Assembly: GCF_049195245.1 (NCBI RefSeq)
Contig: NZ_JBMIRR010000027.1
Location: forward strand, 248,001 to 312,000
DNA: 64,000 nt
Direction: 5' to 3'
DNA from: Arenimonas sp049195245
GTDB lineage: Bacteria > Pseudomonadota > Gammaproteobacteria > Xanthomonadales > Xanthomonadaceae
The notes beneath the pieces were generated by a model. The model was not told the origin of the DNA and did no database searches. It worked only from the letters and a program-made list of their open reading frames with translations. Positions within the stretch are counted from its first letter, which is position 1. Each line of letters starts with the position of its first letter. Of this stretch, positions 1 through 6,541 are shown in pieces. A program made the translations under genes and the position numbers.

Positions 1-404
1 CGTTCCTGCAGCAGGGCTTCGTCGGTCACCGTGCCCGGCGTGACGATGCGCACCACCTTGCGTTCGACCAGGCCCTTGGCCAGGGCGGGGTCGCCGATCT
101 GCTCGCAGATGGCCACCGATTCGCCCAGCGCCACCAGCCGGGCCAGGTAGCCTTCCATCGCGTGCACGGGCACGCCCGCCATCGGGATCGGCGCGCCGGC
201 CGAGGCGCCGCGCTGGGTCAGGGTGATGTCGAGCAGGCGAGCCGCCTTGCGGGCGTCGTCGTAGAAGAGCTCGTAGAAGTCGCCCATGCGGAAGAACAGC
301 AGGATGTCGGGGTGCTCCGCCTTGGCGGCGAAGAACTGCTTCATCAGTGGCGTGTGTTCGCCAGACGCCTTGCTCTGGCGCGGTTGTTCAGCGTTATCAG
401 TCAT
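1..404 (-). CDS. mutS: DNA mismatch repair protein MutS, N-terminal part (runs off left edge)
   Basis: Reading leftwards from the ATG at 404, the frame stays open to the window edge (134 codons). It encodes the mismatch-binding N-terminal domain of MutS: a variable leader, then HTPLMKQFFAAKAEHPD, the mismatch-reading FFRMGDFYELF motif (Phe-x-Glu), and DITLTQRG, IPMAGVPVHA and AICEQIGDP, all characteristic of MutS. MutS recognises base mismatches and small loops. The wording is close to Xanthomonadaceae MutS. This is the only clearly chromosomal housekeeping gene in the window, so it marks the host side of the element junction. The insertion lies upstream of the start codon, so coding is intact but native promoter elements may have been displaced. 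Confidence 0.95.
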   Translation of the reverse strand, partial: MTDNAEQPRQSKASGEHTPLMKQFFAAKAEHPDILLFFRMGDFYELFYDDARKAARLLDITLTQRGASAGAPIPMAGVPVHAMEGYLARLVALGESVAICEQIGDPALAKGLVERKVVRIVTPGTVTDEALLQE

Positions 405-440
405 TTAGTGCGTTTCGTGCCAGGCAGAAGTGAGGGCGGT

Positions 441-470
441 TGGGAGTGCTCGGGAGTGTTCGGGAGCGTG
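441..470. repeat. Three tandem 10-bp units between mutS and integrase
   Basis: The units TGGGAGTGCT, CGGGAGTGTT and CGGGAGCGTG follow one another with a 10-bp period, one helical turn. They lie in the mutS-integrase gap, where an attachment site and integrase-binding sites would be expected. That role is inference. Confidence 0.4.
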
Positions 471-473
471 AAA

Positions 474-562
474 TGTAGCCACCATGTAGCCAGATCCACA
501 GATGCCTCAAGAAGTGGCATGATTTGGCTACAAACGCCGGGACGGGCGGTTTGGACGTAGCC
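474..562. other. Candidate left attachment / integrase-binding region
   Basis: Four copies of a 7-bp word lie just upstream of the integrase: TGTAGCC at 474-480 and 485-491, its inverse GGCTACA at 526-532, and CGTAGCC at 556-562. Direct plus inverted short repeats next to a tyrosine recombinase gene are typical of core or arm sites. No tRNA or tmRNA end was recognised. The matching right-hand site was not found in this window, so the exact crossover is unknown. Confidence 0.4.
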
Positions 563-581
563 AACAGAGGAGGGCGATCCC

Positions 582-2291
582 GTGGGTTTCAAGCTCGTAT
601 TCACCGAAGAGCAACTCCGACAGCTTCGCAGCAGCCAGCGGCCGAAGCTAGACAGCGAGGGCCAGCCGGTTCTCTCGCGGGGCAAAGCCACCCTGGAGCC
701 CAACCCCGACGGGGCCCCGTGGCGGTGCCTAGTGGGCAACGACGGGGCGCCCAAGGGCTTCGGTATTTACGTGGGCAAGACCAAGGCGACTTACGAGGTC
801 CAGCGGCGCATCAACGGCCGGGTGATGCGGTTCACCATCGGGGACGCCGGGGAACTCTCGCTCGAGGCGGCCCAGCTCCGCGCCCTGGAGCTGATGGTTC
901 AGTCCAAGAAGAAGGACGCCCACCCCCGGGTGGTTCAGCGCGACGAACTGTCCACGCAGGCCATCCGCCGGCTGACCGTCAACGGCGCGATCGAGCTCTA
1001 CCACGACATGCTGGCACGCCGCGCCCGCCCGGCCAGGGAGGGCACCCTCAAGATGCTCAAGAACGCGAAGGCGCGGCTGGACCGTCCCGAGGTCGGCCTG
1101 GGCCAGGTAGCCCTCAAGGACCTGGCGGAAGCGCAGGTGATCACCGCGTTCGAGGCCACGCGCCTGTCCGCGGCGCTTCGGTCGAACCGCCTCACTGGGC
1201 CGATCAAGCTGTATATGAAGAGCGTGCAGCGGGTCGAACTCACGGACGACGAACTGCGCCAGCTGGGGGTCAAGAGCGATGCGATGCGAGAACGCATCCG
1301 CGCCGCGGGCGTGAGCGCGGCTGAGCAGACCTTTGCCAGCGCTTCCCGCGCCGTGCGCTACGTCCTGGACAAGGAAGCCCGCCAGGCCAAGAGCGCCAAC
1401 CGCCCTCCCTTGCTGGTCGGCAACGACTTCCAGGTGCTCTGGGAAGAAGGCCGTATGCGGGACGCGAAGGCGCTGCAGGACTATTACCAGAAGGCCCGGG
1501 TCCGCAACCCGCTGGGTCAGGAGGACAACACCCTGGGCCAGGCCATCGAATACTTGTGGGGCCGGCGCGTCGCCCAGAAGGGCCAGAACGAAAGCGGCGT
1601 CTATTACTTGCTGACCACGCTGTTCCTTGGCGCCCGCCGAAACGAGACGGCGCAACTGGCCTGGTATGACCGCGTGCCCGAAGACCAGCGTCAGAACGTG
1701 TCCTGGGTGTGGCTCGACAGCATGGATCCGGCGGCGAAGCGGGAAGGGCGGCCCGCGATCAATCCCACGACGAAAAAGACCGGTCCCCAGGTGCTGTTTG
1801 CGAAGACCAAGAACCGCCGCGACCACAACATGCCACTGGGGCCGTTCTCGGTCGCCCTTCTCCGGCAACGGTTCGAGCGGCGGCTGCCCGAAGACGACGC
1901 ACGGGCCCGCTGGGTGTATCCCGCGCGCAGCCAGCGCGCCAAGGACGGCCACTACAAGGACAGCAAGGCGATCATGCGCGGGCTGGGGAACCAACTGCCG
2001 GTCGAGTTCGGGCCCACGCCCCACGACCTGCGCCGCACCCTGGGGCGCTACGCGGGCAAGCTCCAGATCCCCGACCGCATCACCAGCCGCCTGTTCAATC
2101 ACCTGCCGCCCCGCGCGGAGGATGAAGACGCGGGCTCCAAGTCGTCCCAGCGCTACCAGGAGCCGGAGTGGACCGAGCTTCAGGAAGCGTTGCAGCGGGT
2201 GGAGAAGCTGATGGCATCCAGCGCCCCGGCGTTCTTCAACGAACTGGCCCCGGCGGACTGGCCCCCGCTCCCGGTTGTCCCGCGCAAGTAG
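582..2291 (+). CDS. Tyrosine recombinase / integrase
   Basis: A 569-residue site-specific recombinase, the likely integrase/excision enzyme of the element. The C-terminal catalytic domain shows the family residues in order: box I Arg in LGARRNETAQL (about residue 350), a KTKNRRDHNMPL segment with the beta-hairpin Lys and a His, box II TPHDLRRT (about 480), then FNH and the nucleophilic Tyr of QRY (about 524). The N-terminal half would hold the arm-binding and core-binding domains. The GTG start at 582 is preceded by a strong GAGGAGG ribosome binding site. It is somewhat longer than the common phage-type integrase of about 400 residues. It reads away from mutS and is the first gene of the element. 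Confidence 0.93.
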   Translation: MGFKLVFTEEQLRQLRSSQRPKLDSEGQPVLSRGKATLEPNPDGAPWRCLVGNDGAPKGFGIYVGKTKATYEVQRRINGRVMRFTIGDAGELSLEAAQLRALELMVQSKKKDAHPRVVQRDELSTQAIRRLTVNGAIELYHDMLARRARPAREGTLKMLKNAKARLDRPEVGLGQVALKDLAEAQVITAFEATRLSAALRSNRLTGPIKLYMKSVQRVELTDDELRQLGVKSDAMRERIRAAGVSAAEQTFASASRAVRYVLDKEARQAKSANRPPLLVGNDFQVLWEEGRMRDAKALQDYYQKARVRNPLGQEDNTLGQAIEYLWGRRVAQKGQNESGVYYLLTTLFLGARRNETAQLAWYDRVPEDQRQNVSWVWLDSMDPAAKREGRPAINPTTKKTGPQVLFAKTKNRRDHNMPLGPFSVALLRQRFERRLPEDDARARWVYPARSQRAKDGHYKDSKAIMRGLGNQLPVEFGPTPHDLRRTLGRYAGKLQIPDRITSRLFNHLPPRAEDEDAGSKSSQRYQEPEWTELQEALQRVEKLMASSAPAFFNELAPADWPPLPVVPRK

Positions 2292-2309
2292 CCGCCGATA
2301 CACTGGGCC

Positions 2310-3083
2310 ATGGACGGCTCCTTCACCCTTCAACGCGACCCCGACGCAGCGTCGCCCCCGCCAGACAAGGCGGCGTGGCAGCAAGAGATCACCGACGCCA
2401 AGGCGGGCAACCCGCCCAGCGTCAGCACGCACGCGGCAGCCTTCTACCTGGGCGTCCACTACAAGACCTTCCTGGCCTGGGTCCGCAGCGGCTGCGGGCC
2501 CGACCCCATCAAGAACCCCGTCCGGCCCGGCACCACGGCGCGCAACCAGCGCATGCGGTTCACGCTTGAGGCGCTCGACGCCTTCCAGCAGTCGCGCACG
2601 GGTAGCGTCATCACCCGCGGCATGCGCACCGACACCGAGCGGGTCCAGCGCGAGACCGAACGCATCCAGGCGGCCATAGACTTGAAGGCCGCCCAGGACC
2701 AGCTTGCGAAGGCCCGGGAGCGCGCCAAGCGCCACGGCATCGTCTGCTTCCTCGTGTTGGCTGACACCGTTGAGGTCCAGCCCTGGGCGCGGATTGACGA
2801 CCGGCTGGTCGGGCACGCGTGGGTGGTGGACGACGCTGACTTTGACGCGGCCGGCGACGACCTGGTGGAGGCGACCCTAGAGGAAGCCTTGGCCATGCCG
2901 TGGGCCAGTGAAGCGGCCCGGGCTCCCTACGCCACCGCGTTCGATAACGTCCTCGGGAAGATCGAAACCGCGCTGGCCGCGGGCCGCGCTCGCCAGCGTG
3001 CGCAGGACTTGGAAAACAACATGGGGGAGGCGCCGTCGAAAACGGAGCCCCCGCGGTTCGCGCCGACCGGTGGCCGGCTCTGA
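2310..3083 (+). CDS. HTH and coiled-coil protein, integrase-linked (paralogue 1)
   Basis: A 257-residue protein starting 18 bp after the integrase stop. Residues about 38-90 (STHAAAFYLGVHYKTFLAWV through FTLEALDAF) look like a MerR/excisionase-type winged HTH. A charged helical, probably coiled-coil stretch follows (about 105-140), then a C-terminal module with LVGHAWVVDDADFD and LEEALAMPWASEAAR. The same C-terminal pattern recurs in the next gene, so the two are diverged tandem paralogues. Position behind the integrase suggests an excisionase or recombination-directionality/regulatory role; that is inference. Confidence 0.7.
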   Translation: MDGSFTLQRDPDAASPPPDKAAWQQEITDAKAGNPPSVSTHAAAFYLGVHYKTFLAWVRSGCGPDPIKNPVRPGTTARNQRMRFTLEALDAFQQSRTGSVITRGMRTDTERVQRETERIQAAIDLKAAQDQLAKARERAKRHGIVCFLVLADTVEVQPWARIDDRLVGHAWVVDDADFDAAGDDLVEATLEEALAMPWASEAARAPYATAFDNVLGKIETALAAGRARQRAQDLENNMGEAPSKTEPPRFAPTGGRL

Positions 3084-3100
3084 GCCGCGATCCCGACATC

Positions 3101-3730
3101 ATGGGTGTGCCCGCGCGCCGTGGGCGCCCGAAGCGGGATCCCTTGGCGCCGCCCGCGCTGAGCAAGAAACATGAGCGTGAGCTGGCCGATGCCGAGGCGG
3201 GCAAGCTCGAATGGGTGAGCCCGGCGGTCGCGGCGCACATGCTGGGGATCACGCCCGATGCGCTGGCCAAGCGCCGCAAGCAAGGCAGCGAGGAAACGCC
3301 GACATGGAAGCAAGCCAAGGAAGACGGGAAGGTCTTCTATCGGTGGGACTACTTCCACCGCATCCAGCCGGCTCAAAAGAGCGAGCTCGACCTGTTGAAA
3401 CAGAAGGTCGCTTCGCTCGAGGCCAAAAAGAGCGAGAACGACCTGTTGAAACAGAAGGTCGCTTCGCTCGAGGCCAAGTTGGATGAGCTGCTGCGCAGGA
3501 GAGGGATGTCCCTGTTGGCCTTGAACACCATGGCGTTGTGGGCCGTGAATGCCGACGACCTCGTAGTGGGCCACGCCGCGGTCTCTGAAGGCATGGGATT
3601 GGTCGGCTACACCTGGCTGGAGGCCCTGGCAGCGCCGTGGGTCAGCGAAGGGGCGAGGCACCCATACGATGCCGCAGTGGTTGGCTTGCTGAACGAAGCC
3701 CGCCTGCACCCCTCAGCGGCTCACAACTAA
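3101..3730 (+). CDS. HTH and coiled-coil protein with duplicated heptads (paralogue 2)
   Basis: A 209-residue protein downstream of its paralogue. It has a basic N-terminus (RRGRPKRDP), an HTH-like segment (WVSPAVAAHMLGITPDALAK, about residues 39-58), then a leucine-rich heptad region in which a 17-residue block containing DLLKQKVASLEAK occurs twice. The C-terminal module (LVVGHAAVSEGMG; WLEALAAPWVSEGAR) matches that of the preceding protein. A dimeric or oligomeric DNA-binding protein is the best structural guess. A strong terminator follows at once, so integrase, paralogue 1 and paralogue 2 probably form one transcript. Confidence 0.7.
   Translation: MGVPARRGRPKRDPLAPPALSKKHERELADAEAGKLEWVSPAVAAHMLGITPDALAKRRKQGSEETPTWKQAKEDGKVFYRWDYFHRIQPAQKSELDLLKQKVASLEAKKSENDLLKQKVASLEAKLDELLRRRGMSLLALNTMALWAVNADDLVVGHAAVSEGMGLVGYTWLEALAAPWVSEGARHPYDAAVVGLLNEARLHPSAAHN
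3375..3476 (+). repeat. Two tandem 51-bp units inside a coiled-coil gene
   Basis: Units 3375-3425 and 3426-3476 are nearly identical at DNA level, differing around the codons for ELD versus END. The period is 51 bp (17 codons), so the reading frame is kept. Near-identity indicates recent duplication. Confidence 0.9.
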
Positions 3731-3743
3731 AAACTCAGAAAAC

Positions 3744-3769
3744 AAAAGCCCGCGTTTCGCGGGCTTTTT
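3744..3769 (+). terminator. Rho-independent terminator
   Basis: The stem AAAAGCCCGCG / CGCGGGCTTTT encloses a 3-nt TTT loop and runs straight into a T tract. It ends the integrase-HTH-HTH transcript. Confidence 0.9.
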
Positions 3770-3789
3770 GCTAACAGCCAGGCCAAAAA

Positions 3790-3806
3790 GTCAGAAAGTT
3801 TCTGAC
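3790..3806. promoter_or_regulatory. 17-bp palindrome, candidate operator
   Basis: GTCAGAAA-G-TTTCTGAC is a perfect inverted repeat with one central base. It lies between the terminator and the next gene cluster and looks like a dimeric-repressor site. No regulator is assigned. Confidence 0.45.
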
Positions 3807-3883
3807 CCGGCAGTTAGGCCGCCCTCTTGCGCGCTTGCTCATGATCCCCCTCGCACACCACGGTGCGAACTCGGAGTTTTCCC

Positions 3884-4291
3884 ATGAGCAATAACTCGAC
3901 CCGCGTCGGCCCCAGCGGCTCGCCGGACCAGCCGCACCATCGCGCCGACGCAGGCGCTTCCTCTGACGAGCGCAATCACGCACAGGGCTCGCACGCAGGT
4001 GCGGACCACCAGGACGTGTATGAGGCTTTGATGGCAATGGCAGCCTCCCAAGGCATGCGCGAAGCCGGGTTGGGCGAGGCGTTCGCCCGGCAGATGGCTC
4101 GCAACTGCCAGAAGTTCGAAAGCTTGCCTGCCAGCGCGCAGCGAGAGATTTTCGAGCAGTTTGGCGACCAGGCCCAGGCGTTGTCGGAGCTTGAAACCCG
4201 CCGCCTGCATAGCGTTGAGCGCAGCCAGGCGTTGGTTCGCTGGCTGCAGGGCGTCAACTTGTTGCTGGCGATGCAGGGCAGGGGGGGTTGA
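3884..4291 (+). CDS. Hypothetical protein, helical
   Basis: A 135-residue soluble protein with a polar, disordered-looking N-terminus rich in Ser, His and Asp (about 1-45) and a helical C-terminal half. The ATG at 3884 is preferred over the GTG 21 bases upstream because GGAG sits 8 bases before it. It is first in a cluster with the two methyltransferase-fold genes that follow. I do not recognise a family. Confidence 0.6.
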   Translation: MSNNSTRVGPSGSPDQPHHRADAGASSDERNHAQGSHAGADHQDVYEALMAMAASQGMREAGLGEAFARQMARNCQKFESLPASAQREIFEQFGDQAQALSELETRRLHSVERSQALVRWLQGVNLLLAMQGRGG

Positions 4292-4328
4292 CCATCTGAC
4301 GCTACATAACATCAACAGGATTACGACG

Positions 4329-5090
4329 ATGAAAAAAAAGTTCAAGTTCATTACCGACCCCAAGGTCCGCAGCCTGGTTGAAGCCATTCGGCGCATTCCC
4401 GAAGCGGCCGCCGCCAGTCCCCGTGAGCAGCTGCACAGGTTCGCGCAGTATTCGCTCCTGTCTCTGGAGCACTCCGTAGGCCAGCTGGGGGAGTGCTGCC
4501 CCATGGCCTTTTCCGTGGACCCTGTCGCCCTGGCGTTTCGGCGCATTGAGCGGCCGCGTGGTGCGCCTTGGCTGCCTGGTGAGGATGCGTTGCTGCCGAC
4601 CTACCTCGAAGCGGTGAAAGCCGCGGAACCGTTTGAGGACCTTCTTACACCCGTTTTTGCGGAGATGGGCGTTGGGGATGATGGGAATGGCCAGCACTTT
4701 ACGCCCAGCGGGTTGTCGGCAGGAATGGTCCGGTTCCTTCCTCTCGATCACAGCGATCACATGCTGGACATGTGCTGCGGTTCTGGCGCACTCATGCTGG
4801 CCATGCTCCAACGCAAGCACAGGGAGCAGGGACCCGAGAGCCTGGCCGCGTTCACTGGCAAGGCCGTGGATCTTGATCCGTTGTGCATTGCCCTTGCGGC
4901 CCTGCAGTTGATTGCCAATCAGTGGGTGCACGGGGCTTACATCGGCCTGGTCGCGCTCGAAGTCGGCGATGTCATTCGCAGGACCGGTGAGATCGCGATG
5001 GTGAGCAGGGTCCGGGACAACTGGAAGTCCGCGACCGCGGCGCTGGCCACTGACGTCCCGGTTGCCGAAGCGGTAGGGAACGAGGGCTGA
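4329..5090 (+). CDS. N6-adenine methyltransferase-fold protein lacking motif IV (copy 1)
   Basis: A 253-residue protein resembling the cofactor-binding half of HsdM-type DNA adenine methyltransferases. It has the family's GQHFTPSG segment (about residue 119), SAM-binding motif I as LDMCCGSGALMLAML (about 145-160) and an acidic strand plus helix DLDPLCIALAALQL (about 183-197). It ends soon afterwards, and the catalytic (N/D)PP(Y/F) motif IV of active adenine methyltransferases is absent. Copy 2 follows immediately and shares the same motifs. It may bind SAM or a partner rather than methylate DNA. ATG 4329 is the first Met compatible with the family. Confidence 0.75.
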   Translation: MKKKFKFITDPKVRSLVEAIRRIPEAAAASPREQLHRFAQYSLLSLEHSVGQLGECCPMAFSVDPVALAFRRIERPRGAPWLPGEDALLPTYLEAVKAAEPFEDLLTPVFAEMGVGDDGNGQHFTPSGLSAGMVRFLPLDHSDHMLDMCCGSGALMLAMLQRKHREQGPESLAAFTGKAVDLDPLCIALAALQLIANQWVHGAYIGLVALEVGDVIRRTGEIAMVSRVRDNWKSATAALATDVPVAEAVGNEG

Positions 5091-5091
5091 T

Positions 5092-5823
5092 ATGGCGGCG
5101 TCTATTGAGAAGCTCACTACTGCCCTCCGCGCAATCCCTACCCAACGCAAGGCGTGGGACGCGAACCAGGCATTGTCTTGGTTCACGCATGCAACGTTGC
5201 AAGGGATTTGCCGAGCAACGATTAGGCTCGGCGGACGCCCGGTCGCCGCACGTTGCTATGAGCCGCTGGACGGGTTGACCGCGGATGAGTATTCGCGCGC
5301 CCAGGTGGACGCGATGCTCGAAGCCGCGGACGTCTACCTCGCCGCAGTGAAGGAGCAGCCTCCGTTCACGGACGTGCTGACCCTGGTGCACGCCGAAGCG
5401 TTGGGGCGCTTTGGAGGCAATGGCCTGGGGCAGCACTTCACGCCCTGGGACCTGGCCGACTTGAAGGGCGAGCTCGTAGCGGACCACTACAGGCGGCATC
5501 CGCTTGCCACGGCATCGCCAAGTCTTTACGAGCCTACGTCTGGCGCGGGTGGCCTCGTGCTCGGCCAGCTGCGCCACTGGAAAGGCGACTTGGGCTCGCT
5601 GCGCGTGGTCGCCAACGACCTGGATCCGCTTTGCTCGGCGATGACGGCCCTCCAGTTGCTGGCCAATCAGTTTGTCCACAACAAGCCGCTGCGCGAATGC
5701 GCCATCACCGTCGGAAACGCGTTGGTGTCGGACGAAAAGTTGGCGTTTGCTTCCGTTCGCAAAGCCACCCGCGACTGCGACCAACAGCGCAACGCGGAGG
5801 AAGCGCCCATGCATGCATTTTAG
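5092..5823 (+). CDS. N6-adenine methyltransferase-fold protein lacking motif IV (copy 2)
   Basis: A 243-residue paralogue of the preceding gene, whose stop lies one base before this ATG. It shares GLGQHFTPWDL (about 121-131), motif I YEPTSGAGGLVLGQL (about 145-159) and NDLDPLCSAMTALQLLANQF (about 173-192), followed by ITVGNAL at the strand where motif IV would normally come. There is no NPPY/DPPY. The tail is short and polar. The repeat block that begins two bases after its stop may link this pair to replication or to regulation of the repeats. Confidence 0.75.
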   Translation: MAASIEKLTTALRAIPTQRKAWDANQALSWFTHATLQGICRATIRLGGRPVAARCYEPLDGLTADEYSRAQVDAMLEAADVYLAAVKEQPPFTDVLTLVHAEALGRFGGNGLGQHFTPWDLADLKGELVADHYRRHPLATASPSLYEPTSGAGGLVLGQLRHWKGDLGSLRVVANDLDPLCSAMTALQLLANQFVHNKPLRECAITVGNALVSDEKLAFASVRKATRDCDQQRNAEEAPMHAF

Positions 5824-5824
5824 T

Positions 5825-6191
5825 CTGCTGGCTATCCGTTCGGCTGCTGGCAATAGCCAGCAGAGAAGGCCAGCAGCGCCAAGTGTCCGCACCGTAAAGG
5901 AAAAAAACTCCAGATCGATGCGCTGCTGGCCTGCTGGGTGAGTTTTTACTTTTCTTTGAGCAACTGTCAGCGATGGCGTCGAAAGTTCAATGACTAAATA
6001 GTTTTCCAAAAAACAGCGTTTTTTCACCCAACAAGCCAGCAGTGCTCATTCCTTGATGCAAAAAGAAACATCTTTCAATGAGTTAGCGCTGCTGGCCTTC
6101 TCTGCTGGCTAATGCTTCTGCTGGGCAAACTTGCCGAAATCCTGGCGAGGAAGGCCAGCAGGCAATGCCAGATCTCGGAATACCTGCTGGC
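5825..6191. repeat. Block of twelve CTGCTGG / CCAGCAG repeats, candidate iteron origin
   Basis: Twelve copies of CTGCTGG(C/G) or its complement occur at about 5825, 5844, 5856, 5869, 5923, 5931, 6035, 6089, 6102, 6118, 6154 and 6184, in both orientations. CTGCTGGC-AATA-GCCAGCAG at 5844-5863 is a perfect hairpin. Between the two dense groups is an AT-rich stretch (about 5890-6080) with A and T runs, unusual in this GC-rich window. The helicase gene lies just downstream. Repeats plus AT-rich DNA next to a replication helicase suggest an iteron-type origin. A multi-site operator or partition site is the alternative. The 480-bp gap 5824-6304 holds no convincing gene. Confidence 0.7.
5854..6111. 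repeat. Perfect 26-bp inverted repeat spanning the AT-rich core
   Basis: The arm at 5854-5879 (TAGCCAGCAGAGAAGGCCAG followed by CAGCGC) has its exact reverse complement at 6086-6111, 206 bp away. Each arm carries two copies of the 8-bp repeat in fixed spacing. The symmetry brackets the AT-rich segment. Confidence 0.9.
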
Positions 6192-6304
6192 TATCGCGAC
6201 GATTGTTAGCAAAGAGATTTCACCGGACAGATTGACGCGCGGCGTTTTTTTGCTTGGATGGTTGTATCCCGCCTGTCCTCCAACTCGAAGAAAGGAAATC
6301 GACC

Positions 6305-6487
6305 ATGTCCCACCCCCAACGCCGAGGCCCGCCGCGCAAAGACGTGAAGATCCAAGTTCGCGTTGAGCGCCCGCTCGCGGAACGCCTACAGCACGCCGCT
6401 GCGGAAAACGGGCTTGAGCCCAGCGACAAGCTACGCCGCATCCTGGATGCGGTTCTTCCCCCGCTTCCCAACAAGAACGCGGCCTGA
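6305..6487 (+). CDS. Small basic ribbon-helix-helix-like protein
   Basis: A 60-residue, strongly basic protein. After a charged leader (HPQRRGPPRKD), KIQVRVERPLAERLQHAAAE is followed by a second helix (EPSDKLRRILDAVL), the strand-helix-helix order of Arc/CopG-type DNA-binding proteins. ATG 6305 has AAGGA upstream. It sits between the repeat block and the helicase gene, the usual place for a copy-control or repeat-binding regulator; that function is inference. Confidence 0.65.
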   Translation: MSHPQRRGPPRKDVKIQVRVERPLAERLQHAAAENGLEPSDKLRRILDAVLPPLPNKNAA

Positions 6488-6541
6488 AAACAACAATCCC
6501 CCGCCGGCTAGGGCGAGGGATTGGAATGGAGCACAAACAAG

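Noticed and set aside
405..581. A tRNA or tmRNA end as the integration target
   Set aside because: No cloverleaf arms, TTCGA-type T-loop or CCA end could be fitted.
729..2816. A 695-codon open frame on the minus strand across the integrase and next gene
   Set aside because: It is a shadow frame in GC-rich DNA. The plus-strand integrase with all catalytic motifs occupies the same bases.
3375..3476. The 51-bp tandem units as a CRISPR or satellite array
   Set aside because: Only two units, directly adjacent, in frame and encoding heptads; no spacers.
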